This document shows positions 55,204-64,000 of a stretch of 64,000 nt of DNA, piece by piece. The stretch comes from Allomyces arbusculus (Eukaryota; Blastocladiomycota; Blastocladiomycetes; Blastocladiales; Blastocladiaceae): positions 124,001 to 188,000 of the forward strand of contig JADHYV010000027.1 of the NCBI GenBank assembly GCA_027604705.1, written 5' to 3'. The notes beneath the pieces are model-generated. The model did no database searches and was not told the origin of the DNA. It worked only from the letters and a program-made list of their open reading frames with translations. The translations under genes were made by a program, and so were the position numbers. Numbering within the stretch: the stretch's first letter is position 1; the number at the start of each line of letters is the position of its first letter.

Positions 55204-58200
55204 ATGGACGACGACTTGCTGCAGTTGCCGCTCAATGAGCGCCTAAACAACAAGGTAAGCGCGGCGTTCCGCCTGCGCTGCCACTCCGAGCTCAACCGCG
55301 TTCCTCGGTGCCATGATCGCAACGAAATGATCAAATTATCGGCCATGTCAACGCGGAATCCGAGTCTTCGCAGGATCGTGAGGGTGATTCCAGCTATGTC
55401 CACCCGCTCTGACTGGGACCACCCTCCCCCGTCTATTCCGCCAGAACTGGAAAGCGCGGCAATCCGGATTCGATGAGCTCGCGCAGCGCTGCAGCTCGTC
55501 GTTTCCCGACGACCCGATCTACGCGCAGTACGCGCGCGACCTCCCCGGCGCGATTCTCGACGCGAATATGATCGCTCAAGAGGCCGCGATGGGTGCCGTG
55601 GTCGCGTTTCTCGAGCACGCGCCGCAACACATTTCGGGCGCGGTCGCCGCCGACATGTTACGACCGACCATTGAAAAGGCAATTGCGGCCACGCGCGCGG
55701 GCACGCGGCAAAAGGCGAACGAGGTTGTGTTGCTCGTGGTCGAAGTGCTGGAGCGCGGGGACGAAGTGTTGGTACGCTTGGTCGCTTTGGTGTGGATACA
55801 AGGAGCGTATTTGACGTGCCGCCCGATGCCCACCAGGAAGCCCTCATCGCCGCTTATACGCACAAGCTACCGAAACTTGTGGCCGCGGCCGTCGCGGCGA
55901 CGCGCGACGTCGTGCACCAATATGGCGTGCACGTCGTCAACTGCAACCCGCTCGCGGGCGTGCTCGCGAACCTGTTTGGTCACGCCGACAAGAACGTGCG
56001 TGCCGAGGCGACCAACCTCACTGTGACACTCTACTCGTACCTCGGCGACGCCGTCAAGCCGTTTCTCGAGTCGCTGAAGCCAGTGCAGCAGAAGGATCTC
56101 GAGGCCGAGTTTGCGAACGTGGCGAACGGTGGACAACTGAGGCCGACGCGCGCAGTCCGGTCGCAAAAGGCGGCCATGGCCGCAGCCGGTGCCGCCGGTG
56201 GCATGGACACAGTTATGGGCATGGACCACCAGCAGCAACCTCCCGTCGCCGAAATGGCCCTGCCGGACCCGTTCGATTTCGCGGAACCCGTCGACGTGTT
56301 GTCGCGTCTACCGCCGGGGATCGCGGACGCCCTCGATAACCCGTCGTGGAAAGTGCGCAAGGAGGCGATCGATGCTCTGCTCGTGGCCGTCTCGGTCCCG
56401 CGAATTGCGGATGGTCGGTACGCTGAACTCGTGCGCGCGGTCGTGGCGCGGATCGGCGATACGAACATTGTTGTCGCGACGGTCGCCGTGCAGGTGCTCG
56501 ATAAGCTTGCGCGTGGATTGCGCGGCGCGTTTGGACCATATACGACGTCAGTGATTGGCCCGTTGCTCGATAAAACAAGGGAGAAGCGCTCAAGTTTGCT
56601 CGAGGCTGTGCGGAGTGCGTTGGACGCGACGTGCGATGCGGTACGGTTGCTCTGACGTCGAACGCTGAGGAAGATCGCTTGGTGCTGACGTTCGGGATTT
56701 ACACTAGGGCTCGCTCGACGCGATCCAACCCGAAGTCCTCGCCGCGACCGCGCACAAGATCCCGCAAATTCGCACCGAATCGATCAGATTCCTCACGCGG
56801 TGTTTTACTTCTCTCCCTGCCCCACCGTCGTCGCCCGACGTCAAGGCCTATTGCGAGGCCCTCGTCAAGGCCATGGACGATAGCACGACCGACGTGCGCG
56901 ACGCTGCGGCGCAGGCGCTCGGTACGCTCGCGAAAGTGGTTGGTGACCGGCTTGTCGCGCCGTACGTCAAGAAGCTCGATCCTATCCGATTGGCCAAAGT
57001 GCAGGAGTACGCGCAGGCGGCGGTGGTCAAGGGGGTCGCGGCACCGCTGCCACCGGCTGCGGCACCGGCACGGGCACCTGGGATTGGGCGTGCGATGCCG
57101 CCAGTATTGACGCCGCCACCACCGATGGCGGGCAGCAGCGGCGGTGCTGTGCTCAACGCCATGGAGCCACCAAGGGCAAAACCGCCGTCCCGACTCGCCG
57201 CGCGGCTCGGTCGAGTCGGTGCCTCGAGTTCCCGAATCCGACCTCCCGCACCCGCACCAGTACCGGCGGTCGCTAACGCCATGGACGCGGACGTCGACAT
57301 GTCCGTTGACAGTCCTCCGCGCGTACAGGCGTGGGCAACAACTCCTCCGGTTCGTGCCGGTATTCCACCACGACCGCGATTCCCTGGCGGTGGTGCGGCG
57401 CGACCGATGTCAAGCCTCCAGCAGGCTTCGCACTTTGATTCGCCCATGGCGTCGGACGTGGAAATGGACTCGGCCCCCGCGACGCCGACAGTCGCGTCCG
57501 GTTTGCCGCGGCCCGGGTTCGCGCGTGCCGCACCGGGGCCCGCGGCCATGTTTGGCGCGGCAAGCGAGAACCTAGGACTGCTGCCCGCATCCGCCGATTT
57601 GCGGCCTCGCCGCGCGGCCGAGAACGCGGGCTCTCGCGCGTGGGTTGCCGACTCGACACGTCCCGACCTGATGCACGTCTTGCACGAGCAAGCGATGCAG
57701 TGTTTCACGCCGGCGCTCGTGCAGTTGATGTTTTCCAAGTCAAGGGACAAGGGCAAGGACTACCTGAGAGCGCTCGACGCGATCAGCGCCGCGGTCCTGA
57801 CCAAATCGCACGACGCCATCTTCTACGCCGACGTGATTTTCAAGTACCTGACGGTGCGGCTGCTCGATCCGTCCCCGACGACGCAGTTGCGATGCTTTGA
57901 GATTGCGGAAAATCTGTTGGGGCTCATGCGCGAGTCGATGTGCCACTTGTCCGACTATGAGGCCATGGTGCTCGTCCCGACTGTGCTCGCGAAACTCGGC
58001 GACCTCAAGAACCTCGTGCGCTCGCGCGCGCTCAGCCTGCTGACGACGATTGAGCAGATCTACCCGACGGGATCTCTGTTCACGCTGCTCCTGCAGCACG
58101 GCATCCACCACCGCAATTCGCGCGTGCGCGTGGAAGTGATCAACGTGCTCACGCACCTGATTGCGACCGCCGGCGCCGAATGCTGTCCGGTCCGTGCCGT

Positions 58201-59980
58201 GCCGGATCTCGCCAAACTCGTCGGCGAGCGCGACCCGAATATCAAGAAGGCGGCGCTCGAACTCGTCGAGCAAATGGCGCGGTCGGCGGGGGAGGCCCCG
58301 TTCTTCCAGGCCATGGGCAATTCGGTGCCTGACGCGACCGTCGCACTGATTCGGCAGCGGTTGCGCAAGATGCATAACGGGCCCGCAATTTCGACTCATT
58401 TACCGCCCGCGCCGCCGTCCATGTCGATGGGGATGGGGATAGGGATGCAGTTTGACGATCCGGTACCAGTGCCGCCGCCGATGCCGCACGCCGCACCGGC
58501 GACGCCCGCGCGCGAGGCCATGGATATCGATATGCGTGCGGTACGGGACACGCCCGTCGGGTACGCGGCGGCGGCGGCGGCGGAGCGGCGTAGGATGATC
58601 GAGTCGGACGCAAACTTTCCTGGAATGCCAGTAGAACCGGCGTTCCCCAAACCGGCCGGGTACCAGGCACCAACCACGTTCCAACCGCCGTCAGTACCGC
58701 AACCCGCATTCCAGCCGCCGCCCGCACCAGCGGCGTTCCAGCCGCCCGCGGCACCGCAACCCGCATTCCAACCACCGGCACCGCCGCGGTTCGTGGCCCC
58801 CGTTGAAGTGCCTGCGCGACAACCGTCGTACCCGCAAGACTCCGCCGGCGGACTGGACGCCATGTTCCCGCCGGTCGGCAGCACCGCCGCCGTCGCCGCC
58901 GCGCGCGCGACATCGGCTGAATTCGCCGTCCCCGCCGCACCAGCGCCACACCCACCCCGCTCCGCGTCCTGGCAACCGCCGTCCCCCTCGTCTGACACCT
59001 CCATCGACCTGATCCTCGCGCGGATCGGGTCCGGCAACGTGAATGAGGCCCTCGTCGCGGCGCGTCAAATCGAGCGCCTACTTCTCACGCAGCCGCAGGT
59101 CCTGCACCCGCATGCGGACGGTCTCGTCGTCTCGCTGGCCCTGCAGACGCGGTTGGCGTTCCAGGCCCTAAATCAGCCCGGCGCTGCGGCCGATGTCTTC
59201 ACGCTGTGCCGGAAACTGCTTGCCGCGCAGTATCAGCTCTTCGCGACGCCCGCGCTGGTCGCGCAGGTGAAGGAAGAGACACTCGAGCATGTCCTGGCGG
59301 AACTGCTCGCGCGCGTCGCCGACCCGAACCTCGTGCACTTGACCGCGCCGACCGACGCCGCGGCCGCGGCTGCACCCGGCGCGAGCGCGGGCACGGCGGC
59401 AGCCGCACCGGCAGCGACCGCCGGCGCGAACCTAGCGCGATCCATCAACCTCGCTGTCGTGCGTCTCGTCGACCACGTCCCGCCCAACACCGCGTATCGC
59501 GTGATCCTGCGCCTCCTCGCCCGCGCTTTGCGGTCCCCCGACTCCCGCGCGCTGGCCGACCTGGCCGTGAAAACCTGGTGGCGCGCGCTGCGCAACTACC
59601 CAGCGCAGGTGCGGACGGGCCAGGTCGAGTACGCGCCGCTGTTGGCGGACTTGCACGCGTACTGTGCGGCGATCGACGCGCAGCATTGGAAACAGCGCCC
59701 CGAGCCGTTGCGGTTCGGGGACGCGCCGGTGCGCACGGTCAAGGCGATGATCAAGGAGCTGGTCGGGGTGACGGGGGAACAGGTCTTGCAGTGGATCGAG
59801 TTGGCGCAGGTGCCGGAAGGGTCGTATGTCGTGCAGGCAACGCTGACGTTGTTGGCGAATACTACGCCGCTGTTGTCGGCGGTAGCGGGAGGGGCGGGGC
59901 TGGGGGAGAACGGGTCGGGTAGTGCGGCGCCCCCGCCCCCGCCAGGACCAGGACCGGCGGGGTGGGGGTTCCCGTCCTGA
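55204..59980 (+). CDS. XMAP215/Dis1/Stu2-family microtubule polymerase (TOG domains)
   Basis: Four exons (55204-55254, 55445-55771, 55837-56640, 56708-59980) give 1484 residues. The family binds tubulin through TOG domains and speeds microtubule growth at plus ends and spindle poles. TOG1 begins NWKARQSGFDELAQRC (18 on); TOG2 begins NPSWKVRKEAIDALLVAV; a third, TOG5-like array (about 725-960) holds YADVIFKYLTVRLLDPSP, CHLSDYEAMVLVPTVLAKL and HHRNSRVRVEVINVLTHL. Pro/Ala-rich linkers separate them, one with a repeated AFQPP motif (58690-58790). The C-terminal part (DLILARIGSGNVNEALVA to the end) matches the helical C-terminal domain of ch-TOG/MOR1. Three TOGs plus the C-terminal domain is more than in yeast Stu2 (two) and fewer than in ch-TOG (five). 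Confidence 0.93.
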
Positions 59981-60306
59981 TTTGATGCCGAATGTGGGAA
60001 ACGAAGTCAATGAACACAGGAACCTACTGCAACATATCACGTTGAGTCTGTCGTGCCTTACCCTTGGAGGACTCGGGTTGAGGTGGAGAGGAGAGGGAGC
60101 AGACTGGCAAATTCACTTCACTCGCGGAACTTTTGCCAAGACCATCTTACTGCGGGCACAGCAACGGCGAGATGTCGCAACGGGCGTCGTGGTCTTTGAC
60201 TGCGTTCGGAGCCAAAAACAAAGTTACGTTCACTCACGGCTTTGTCATGCACGTTTCCAAACACTTCAGCCTAGTTCAGCTCAGAGAAATGTCGAACAAA
60301 AGACGC

Positions 60307-60327
60307 AAAATGTGATCGGATCACATT
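60307..60327 (-). terminator. Hairpin plus T-run after the tRNA gene
   Basis: On the minus strand, about 17 nt past the tRNA 3' end, an inverted repeat (AATGTGAT and ATCACATT around a 3-nt loop, 60309-60327) runs straight into TTTT (60310-60307). TTTT is the Pol III stop signal; the hairpin is an extra feature. Confidence 0.6.
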
Positions 60328-60343
60328 ATGTGAGATACTTAAT

Positions 60344-60425
60344 CGACGACGGCAGGGTTCGAACCTGCGCTCCAGAAGGAATCCGATTAGTAGTCGGACG
60401 CGTTAGACCACTCCGCCACGTCGTC
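60344..60425 (-). tRNA. tRNA-Ser, anticodon ACT
   Basis: 82 nt, no intron. Acceptor stem GACGACG pairs with CGTCGTC, discriminator G as in serine tRNAs. D-arm contains GCGGAGTGGTCTAACGC; anticodon stem TCCGA/TCGGA closes the loop CTACTAA, giving anticodon ACT. The long variable arm (TCC TTCT GGA stem-loop) marks a class II tRNA, and the T-arm is GCAGG TTCGAAC CCTGC. A and B boxes are intact. AGY serine codons are normally read by GCT; A34 is unusual. Confidence 0.9.
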
Positions 60426-62081
60426 TGTATGTATAGTGGAAGTTTCCTTATTTAATCGGTTCTCCACAGGACGCGCCGGCGCGGCCGACGGCAGCTGCAC
60501 TCCTTCGTTTGCCCGCGCCACGCAATCGAGCGCGCCCACGTCCTCGATTGTCTTCGCGCCGACGTCATTCCTTTGGAAGTGACAAAACAGTGCATCCAGT
60601 GATGGTCGCTCATGGGTACCCAAACAGGTCTGCAAGTGGCAAAAATTTCCATTTCAGAGAACGGAAGCATGAACATGCCGACAAAAAGTGCTCAGTTGCC
60701 CCACAGCTGATAGATTTAAAACGGATGTAGTTTGAAAGACACCCACCCATCTGTTCCTAGGTAATCACCATGGCACCTGTAACATCACACTTTGTGTTCA
60801 ATGGCCTGTTTGTGCCATGCATTGATGAGTGATGCCAAAATTCCCTCTCCACACTTTTGCGACTCCTGATGGTATTTTGCTCGTGGTTTGTTTGGCGAAT
60901 TTGAAGCGACTGGAGCGAATTGTGATGGCTTGTAGGGATTGGAGGGTCATGGCTTACAGGGATTGGAGGGTCATACTTGAGTTGGCTTGAGGAAACTGTA
61001 AGGTCATGGGGCGACTTGACTAGTCGACAACTCAGGAGCTGATTTGTGGCGTCACTTGACATATCGATCGTTCAGATATGGTGGGGACCATTTCGCTTAG
61101 GGATTTTGAGGGCACGCTTTGTTTTAATCATCGTGGTGATGCATTACTTGAGACGTTGGTGGATACTGTTGACTTCATGGCACAGGTTCGTTCATGCGTT
61201 CATTTGTTTGGTGGGGGCCACAGCGGTTTCGTTTGGTGTTAACAAGTTCTTTTGACGATCCTGCTTCCACCAGCTGCTGGTTCAGGTAGGCAATCACTGA
61301 TGCTGTGGTCCATGCCCATCCTCAGCCAGCGTGGTGTCAGGTTCCTCATCAGCAAGCAGGGGCTTCCTTGCCATCAGTAACGCAAGCCGCCTGCTGATGT
61401 GGCTCTCTCGTGGACATGGTTTGGGTGGGCGTCGACAGATTCTGCTTCTTAAAGTCTCCACTTCACACTTGTCAATTCAGGGGGCCACATTGATGCAGAC
61501 CTGAAGGTGATCATGGTCCAAGCTTCACACATCCGAGTCAGCGACAGTGACCCCCGAATTTGATGAGTTATCATGAGCGTCCCCACTTTAGCGGCGGAGG
61601 GGTGCGGCAGAGTGTACCAGACTCTGCCTCATCAGCCTTCACCACCAGGACCAATCCTGTCCATTACCTTGCACAGGTACAGGTGCAAGTAAGTTGTGTC
61701 TGTTGCGTCCACCGACTCACGCCGTCTCGTCTTTGTTTTTTTCTAGTACTCATCAGCCAGCAATATATTGAAGTCGTCGTGAGACGAGCGGGGGATGTGG
61801 GAAGAAAGTATGTTTTGTGTGCTGGTGATTTTGATTGAGGTTCAAGTACATTTTGCCTCACTTCATCAACACGCGAAGCTGTAGTCGAGCTGGTGATGCC
61901 TCAAATCATTTCTTGCGCTGACTTGCCCTTGCTTGAGACACTTTTGGTGGCATCTCTTGGCGCTCCCACTTTTCCGAATCCAACTTCGCGTCCTCTGTTT
62001 TCGGCCCCAAATTGCTGTCCCCGTCTATGCATTCGTAACCAGGACGGCAGAGAGATAGCAACAATGAATTGTATATGCAGC
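60426..62081. other. 1.65-kb AT-richer region without a recognised gene
   Basis: Lower GC than neighbours. Contains two copies of a 24-bp unit (60925-60972). An open segment near 61560-61690 followed by a GTAAGT and a TTTTTTTCTAG at 61737-61747 looks like an exon-intron border, but no product is recognisable. Possibly remnants of decayed mobile DNA. Confidence 0.4.
60925..60972 (+). repeat. Two tandem 24-bp units
   Basis: ATGGCTTGTAGGGATTGGAG... at 60925-60948 and the same unit with two changes at 60949-60972. Confidence 0.8.
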
Positions 62082-63008
62082 TCACTCCGACCCAAGATCG
62101 CCTTCTGCTGTACCCACATCATCCTCATACTCGACCAACCGCGATTGCAGCACGCGCCCATGCACGCGCGCATTCCCGGCACCTCCAGTATAGACGTCGA
62201 GCACTGTATCCCACCCCATCTTCTCGTCGACGACCGGCTTTTTGTGCGGGCTCAAAATCACAAGATACTTCGCACGACGCGCTAGACTCGTGAGTACACC
62301 ATACAGTTTGGACGGCGGGTCCATGAGATGCAATGCAAACGAGCACACGACGACATCGTAAACGGGCAAATCCTCGAGACACCCATCGGCAATGTCCTCA
62401 AACGACCACGGTCGGCACTCGTCGCGGCCAACGCGGTCAGCATACGCGGGCGCCGTGTACGGATCGCACGCGTCGACGCTCGGTGCACCAGCTCGCGCGA
62501 GAATTGGGGTGACGGCAGCAGCTGTTGCGTTACGTCGCGCGACAGCCGCGTTGCTGTTCGCCGGCGGGGCACGCGATCGTGCACTGACCCATGCTTCCAA
62601 TGCAATCGTCGCCTCACCCGACCCGGCTGCGAGATCGAGGACGCGCCATGCGCGCGCGCGTAGTGGAACCGGTTCTGGGGCAGAATCGGAAGGCCATCGG
62701 CTGTCGTCGTTGGAGTGGCCAGCAACCAGGGCAATTTGGTCGAGAAGGCCCGCAAGGCAATGCTGGATCGCGGCAAAGTGCGGGTTGCGGTACGTGCGAG
62801 CGACGTGCCTGTAGTAACCCTCGACGCCCATAGTCCCGTAGTTTTCGCGCATCGAGGAAGATGGGCCGAGGCCAAGCGTGGGCTGCGCGGCGGATCCACG
62901 ATTCGGAACGGGCCCACGAGCGTGAATAGGGCCTGCTGACCGGGTCATGGCTGGGCGAGCCGCGGTGCCGGCGCCGTAGCGTGCTGGTGGTGTACTACTC
63001 GAGGACAT
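62082..63008 (-). CDS. Class I SAM-dependent methyltransferase
   Basis: Intronless gene for 308 residues; start MSSSSTPPARYG is the first ATG. The Rossmann methyltransferase core is readable: motif I VLDLAAGSGEATIALEAW binds SAM; acidic motif II is in VDACDPYTAPAYADRVG; CRPWSFEDIADG carries the adenine-contact acid; motif IV is YDVVVCSFALHLMD; then a helix and strand (LYGVLTSLARRAKYLVIL) followed by SPHKKPVV. The N-terminal 50 residues are disordered, and NYGTMGVEGYYRHVARTYRNPH is a probable cap or substrate segment. An Ala/Arg-rich insert separates motifs I and II. Substrate is not shown; the shape resembles uncharacterised fungal small-molecule methyltransferases. Confidence 0.83.
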   Translation of the reverse strand: MSSSSTPPARYGAGTAARPAMTRSAGPIHARGPVPNRGSAAQPTLGLGPSSSMRENYGTMGVEGYYRHVARTYRNPHFAAIQHCLAGLLDQIALVAGHSNDDSRWPSDSAPEPVPLRARAWRVLDLAAGSGEATIALEAWVSARSRAPPANSNAAVARRNATAAAVTPILARAGAPSVDACDPYTAPAYADRVGRDECRPWSFEDIADGCLEDLPVYDVVVCSFALHLMDPPSKLYGVLTSLARRAKYLVILSPHKKPVVDEKMGWDTVLDVYTGGAGNARVHGRVLQSRLVEYEDDVGTAEGDLGSE

Positions 63009-63431
63009 GTTGCGTGAACTTGTACTGGCGGTCGCGCTGTAGAAGCAACACGATATTGATTGACATCGCAGTCAATCGAAGGAAGTTTTTCGGTGGTGCA
63101 AAAGTGCGGGATGAGCATGTGCGGTCACGCATACCGTTGTGGAGTGGCTCACGTCACTGGCAGCACACGTTTGAGTCAGGTTTTCCGACTTGCAGCTTTT
63201 CCTTTTCCTGATCACTTCGCTGCGAACTCGCCCGCGGCCCCGCGCGCTCAACCGATTTACCAAACAGCCCATGTCGAGGGCTATCGAACTTAGCGCAAGA
63301 ATATCCTGCCAGCAGCTTGAATCAAGAACTTCCAATTCCAGCTCCAATTCCATTTTCTCATGTGATCGCGCGGTGTGGGCATCAAAAGTTGCGATCCCTG
63401 CAGGCCTCAACCACAACAATCCCGAGCAACG
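63009..63431. other. Divergent promoter of methyltransferase and last gene
   Basis: About 420 bp, no gene supported; presumed to hold both core promoters. Confidence 0.4.
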
Positions 63432-64000
63432 ATGAGCGACTTCACGGCGTTTATCGGCAACGTTATTGATCTCGACCTCGCCGTCTTTGATGACTGGCTC
63501 GCCGGCGTGCGCGGTAAGTCGCCACAAGTCTCGATTCTTTCCGAATTCCAGAATACAGCAAGTAACCAGTTTCCTGCCAGTCCAGGACGCTGTTCTCGCC
63601 CGCCTTCATGTCCTACACTCGCTTGAGCGCCAGGCATCGCTTGCGCGATCGGCACCACCCGCTGCGGGCGCCTCCATGAGCCCCGACGACGGCTCCACCT
63701 CGCTGCCCGACGAGAACGCGGCCGTCAACGCATCTGCGGCGCTCAGTACCGTCCCGAGCCTGATTGCTGAGACCAGTTCCCCTCCACCCTCGCGGAAACG
63801 CGCCCTGACCACTCTCTCCCGCGCATCATCGCAATTACGCGGCATTGTCACGCGCGCCACGGCCAACGCTCACGGCGCGAGCAGCGGCATGACGGCAAGC
63901 ACCTCGGCCTCTTCCCTCTCGTCCACAGCGGCAGACGACGCACCACGACGGTTTCGTGGCGCCAACGGCCTTCGTGGATCCAAGTTGCTCACCGAATTCC
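63432..64000 (+). CDS. Unidentified gene, 5' part only (continues beyond window)
   Basis: Start MSDFTAFIGNVIDLDLAVFD, first ATG after a 420-bp divergent spacer. Exon 1 is 63432-63513; a 67-bp intron with GTAAGT donor and CCTGCCAG acceptor leads to exon 2 at 63581, open to the window end. Exon 2 begins VQDAVLARLHVLHSLERQ, probably helical, then becomes Ser/Thr/Ala-rich and disordered with basic patches (SRKRALTTLSRASSQLRG). No domain is recognisable in the visible 160 or so residues. Confidence 0.65.

Noticed and set aside
1-64000. CRISPR arrays, bacterial operons, riboswitches, Shine-Dalgarno sites
   Set aside because: No regular direct-repeat array was seen, and the spliced eukaryotic genes make bacterial features irrelevant.

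Overview
The window reads as nuclear DNA of a GC-rich, intron-bearing eukaryote, most probably an early-diverging (zoosporic) fungus of the Blastocladiomycota or Chytridiomycota type. The reasons are many short GT-AG introns (about 50-110 bp), tightly packed genes, fungal-looking housekeeping genes (OLA1, CSN2, ACH1, ATPase inhibitor, Dis1/XMAP215), and a Shaker-type voltage-gated K+ channel, which is unusual for yeasts and filamentous fungi. The lineage is an inference. Exon borders were set by hand from splice consensus, reading frame and family alignment.

Layout. 1-1264: 3' part of OLA1. 1.5-5.3 kb: a block with two members of a single-pass membrane protein family (here LMP, with an LEA-2/WHy-like external segment). 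5.3-8.5 kb: a P-type cation ATPase (minus). 11.0-12.0 kb: a ZIP metal transporter. 12.7-18.9 kb (all minus): the Kv channel, an orphan 7-TM protein and an ABCA-like N-terminal fragment. 20.1-24.9 kb: three more LMP copies; 21.8-25.4 kb is a diverged duplicate of the 1.5-5.3 kb block and abuts a broken Ty3-like retroelement fossil at 25.4-26.5 kb. 26.7-28.9 kb (minus): a PAP2/LPP-like protein that lacks both catalytic histidines. 30.0-34.5 kb: a multi-TM protein fused to leucine-rich repeats. 35.1-36.6 kb: a divergent CDC7-like kinase. 37.4-43.5 kb: four LMP copies, three of them in tandem units with related upstream DNA. 44.1-45.1 kb: an unrecognised gene. 45.9-49.6 kb: two SDR genes with a deleted copy between them. 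49.9-51.5 kb: ACH1 (minus). 52.3-54.1 kb: CSN2. 54.5-54.9 kb: mitochondrial ATPase inhibitor (minus). 55.2-60.0 kb: XMAP215-family TOG protein. 60.3 kb: a tRNA-Ser with anticodon ACT. 62.1-63.0 kb: a methyltransferase (minus). 63.4 kb to the end: start of an unidentified gene.

The most distinctive content is membrane-related and lineage-specific: nine LMP copies (five with intact frames, four decayed), the LRR-multi-TM protein, the 7-TM protein beside a K+ channel, and the apparent pseudophosphatase. The housekeeping genes look ordinary and anchor the region as authentic host chromosome. Nothing suggests an operon; linked genes are paralog arrays or divergent pairs.
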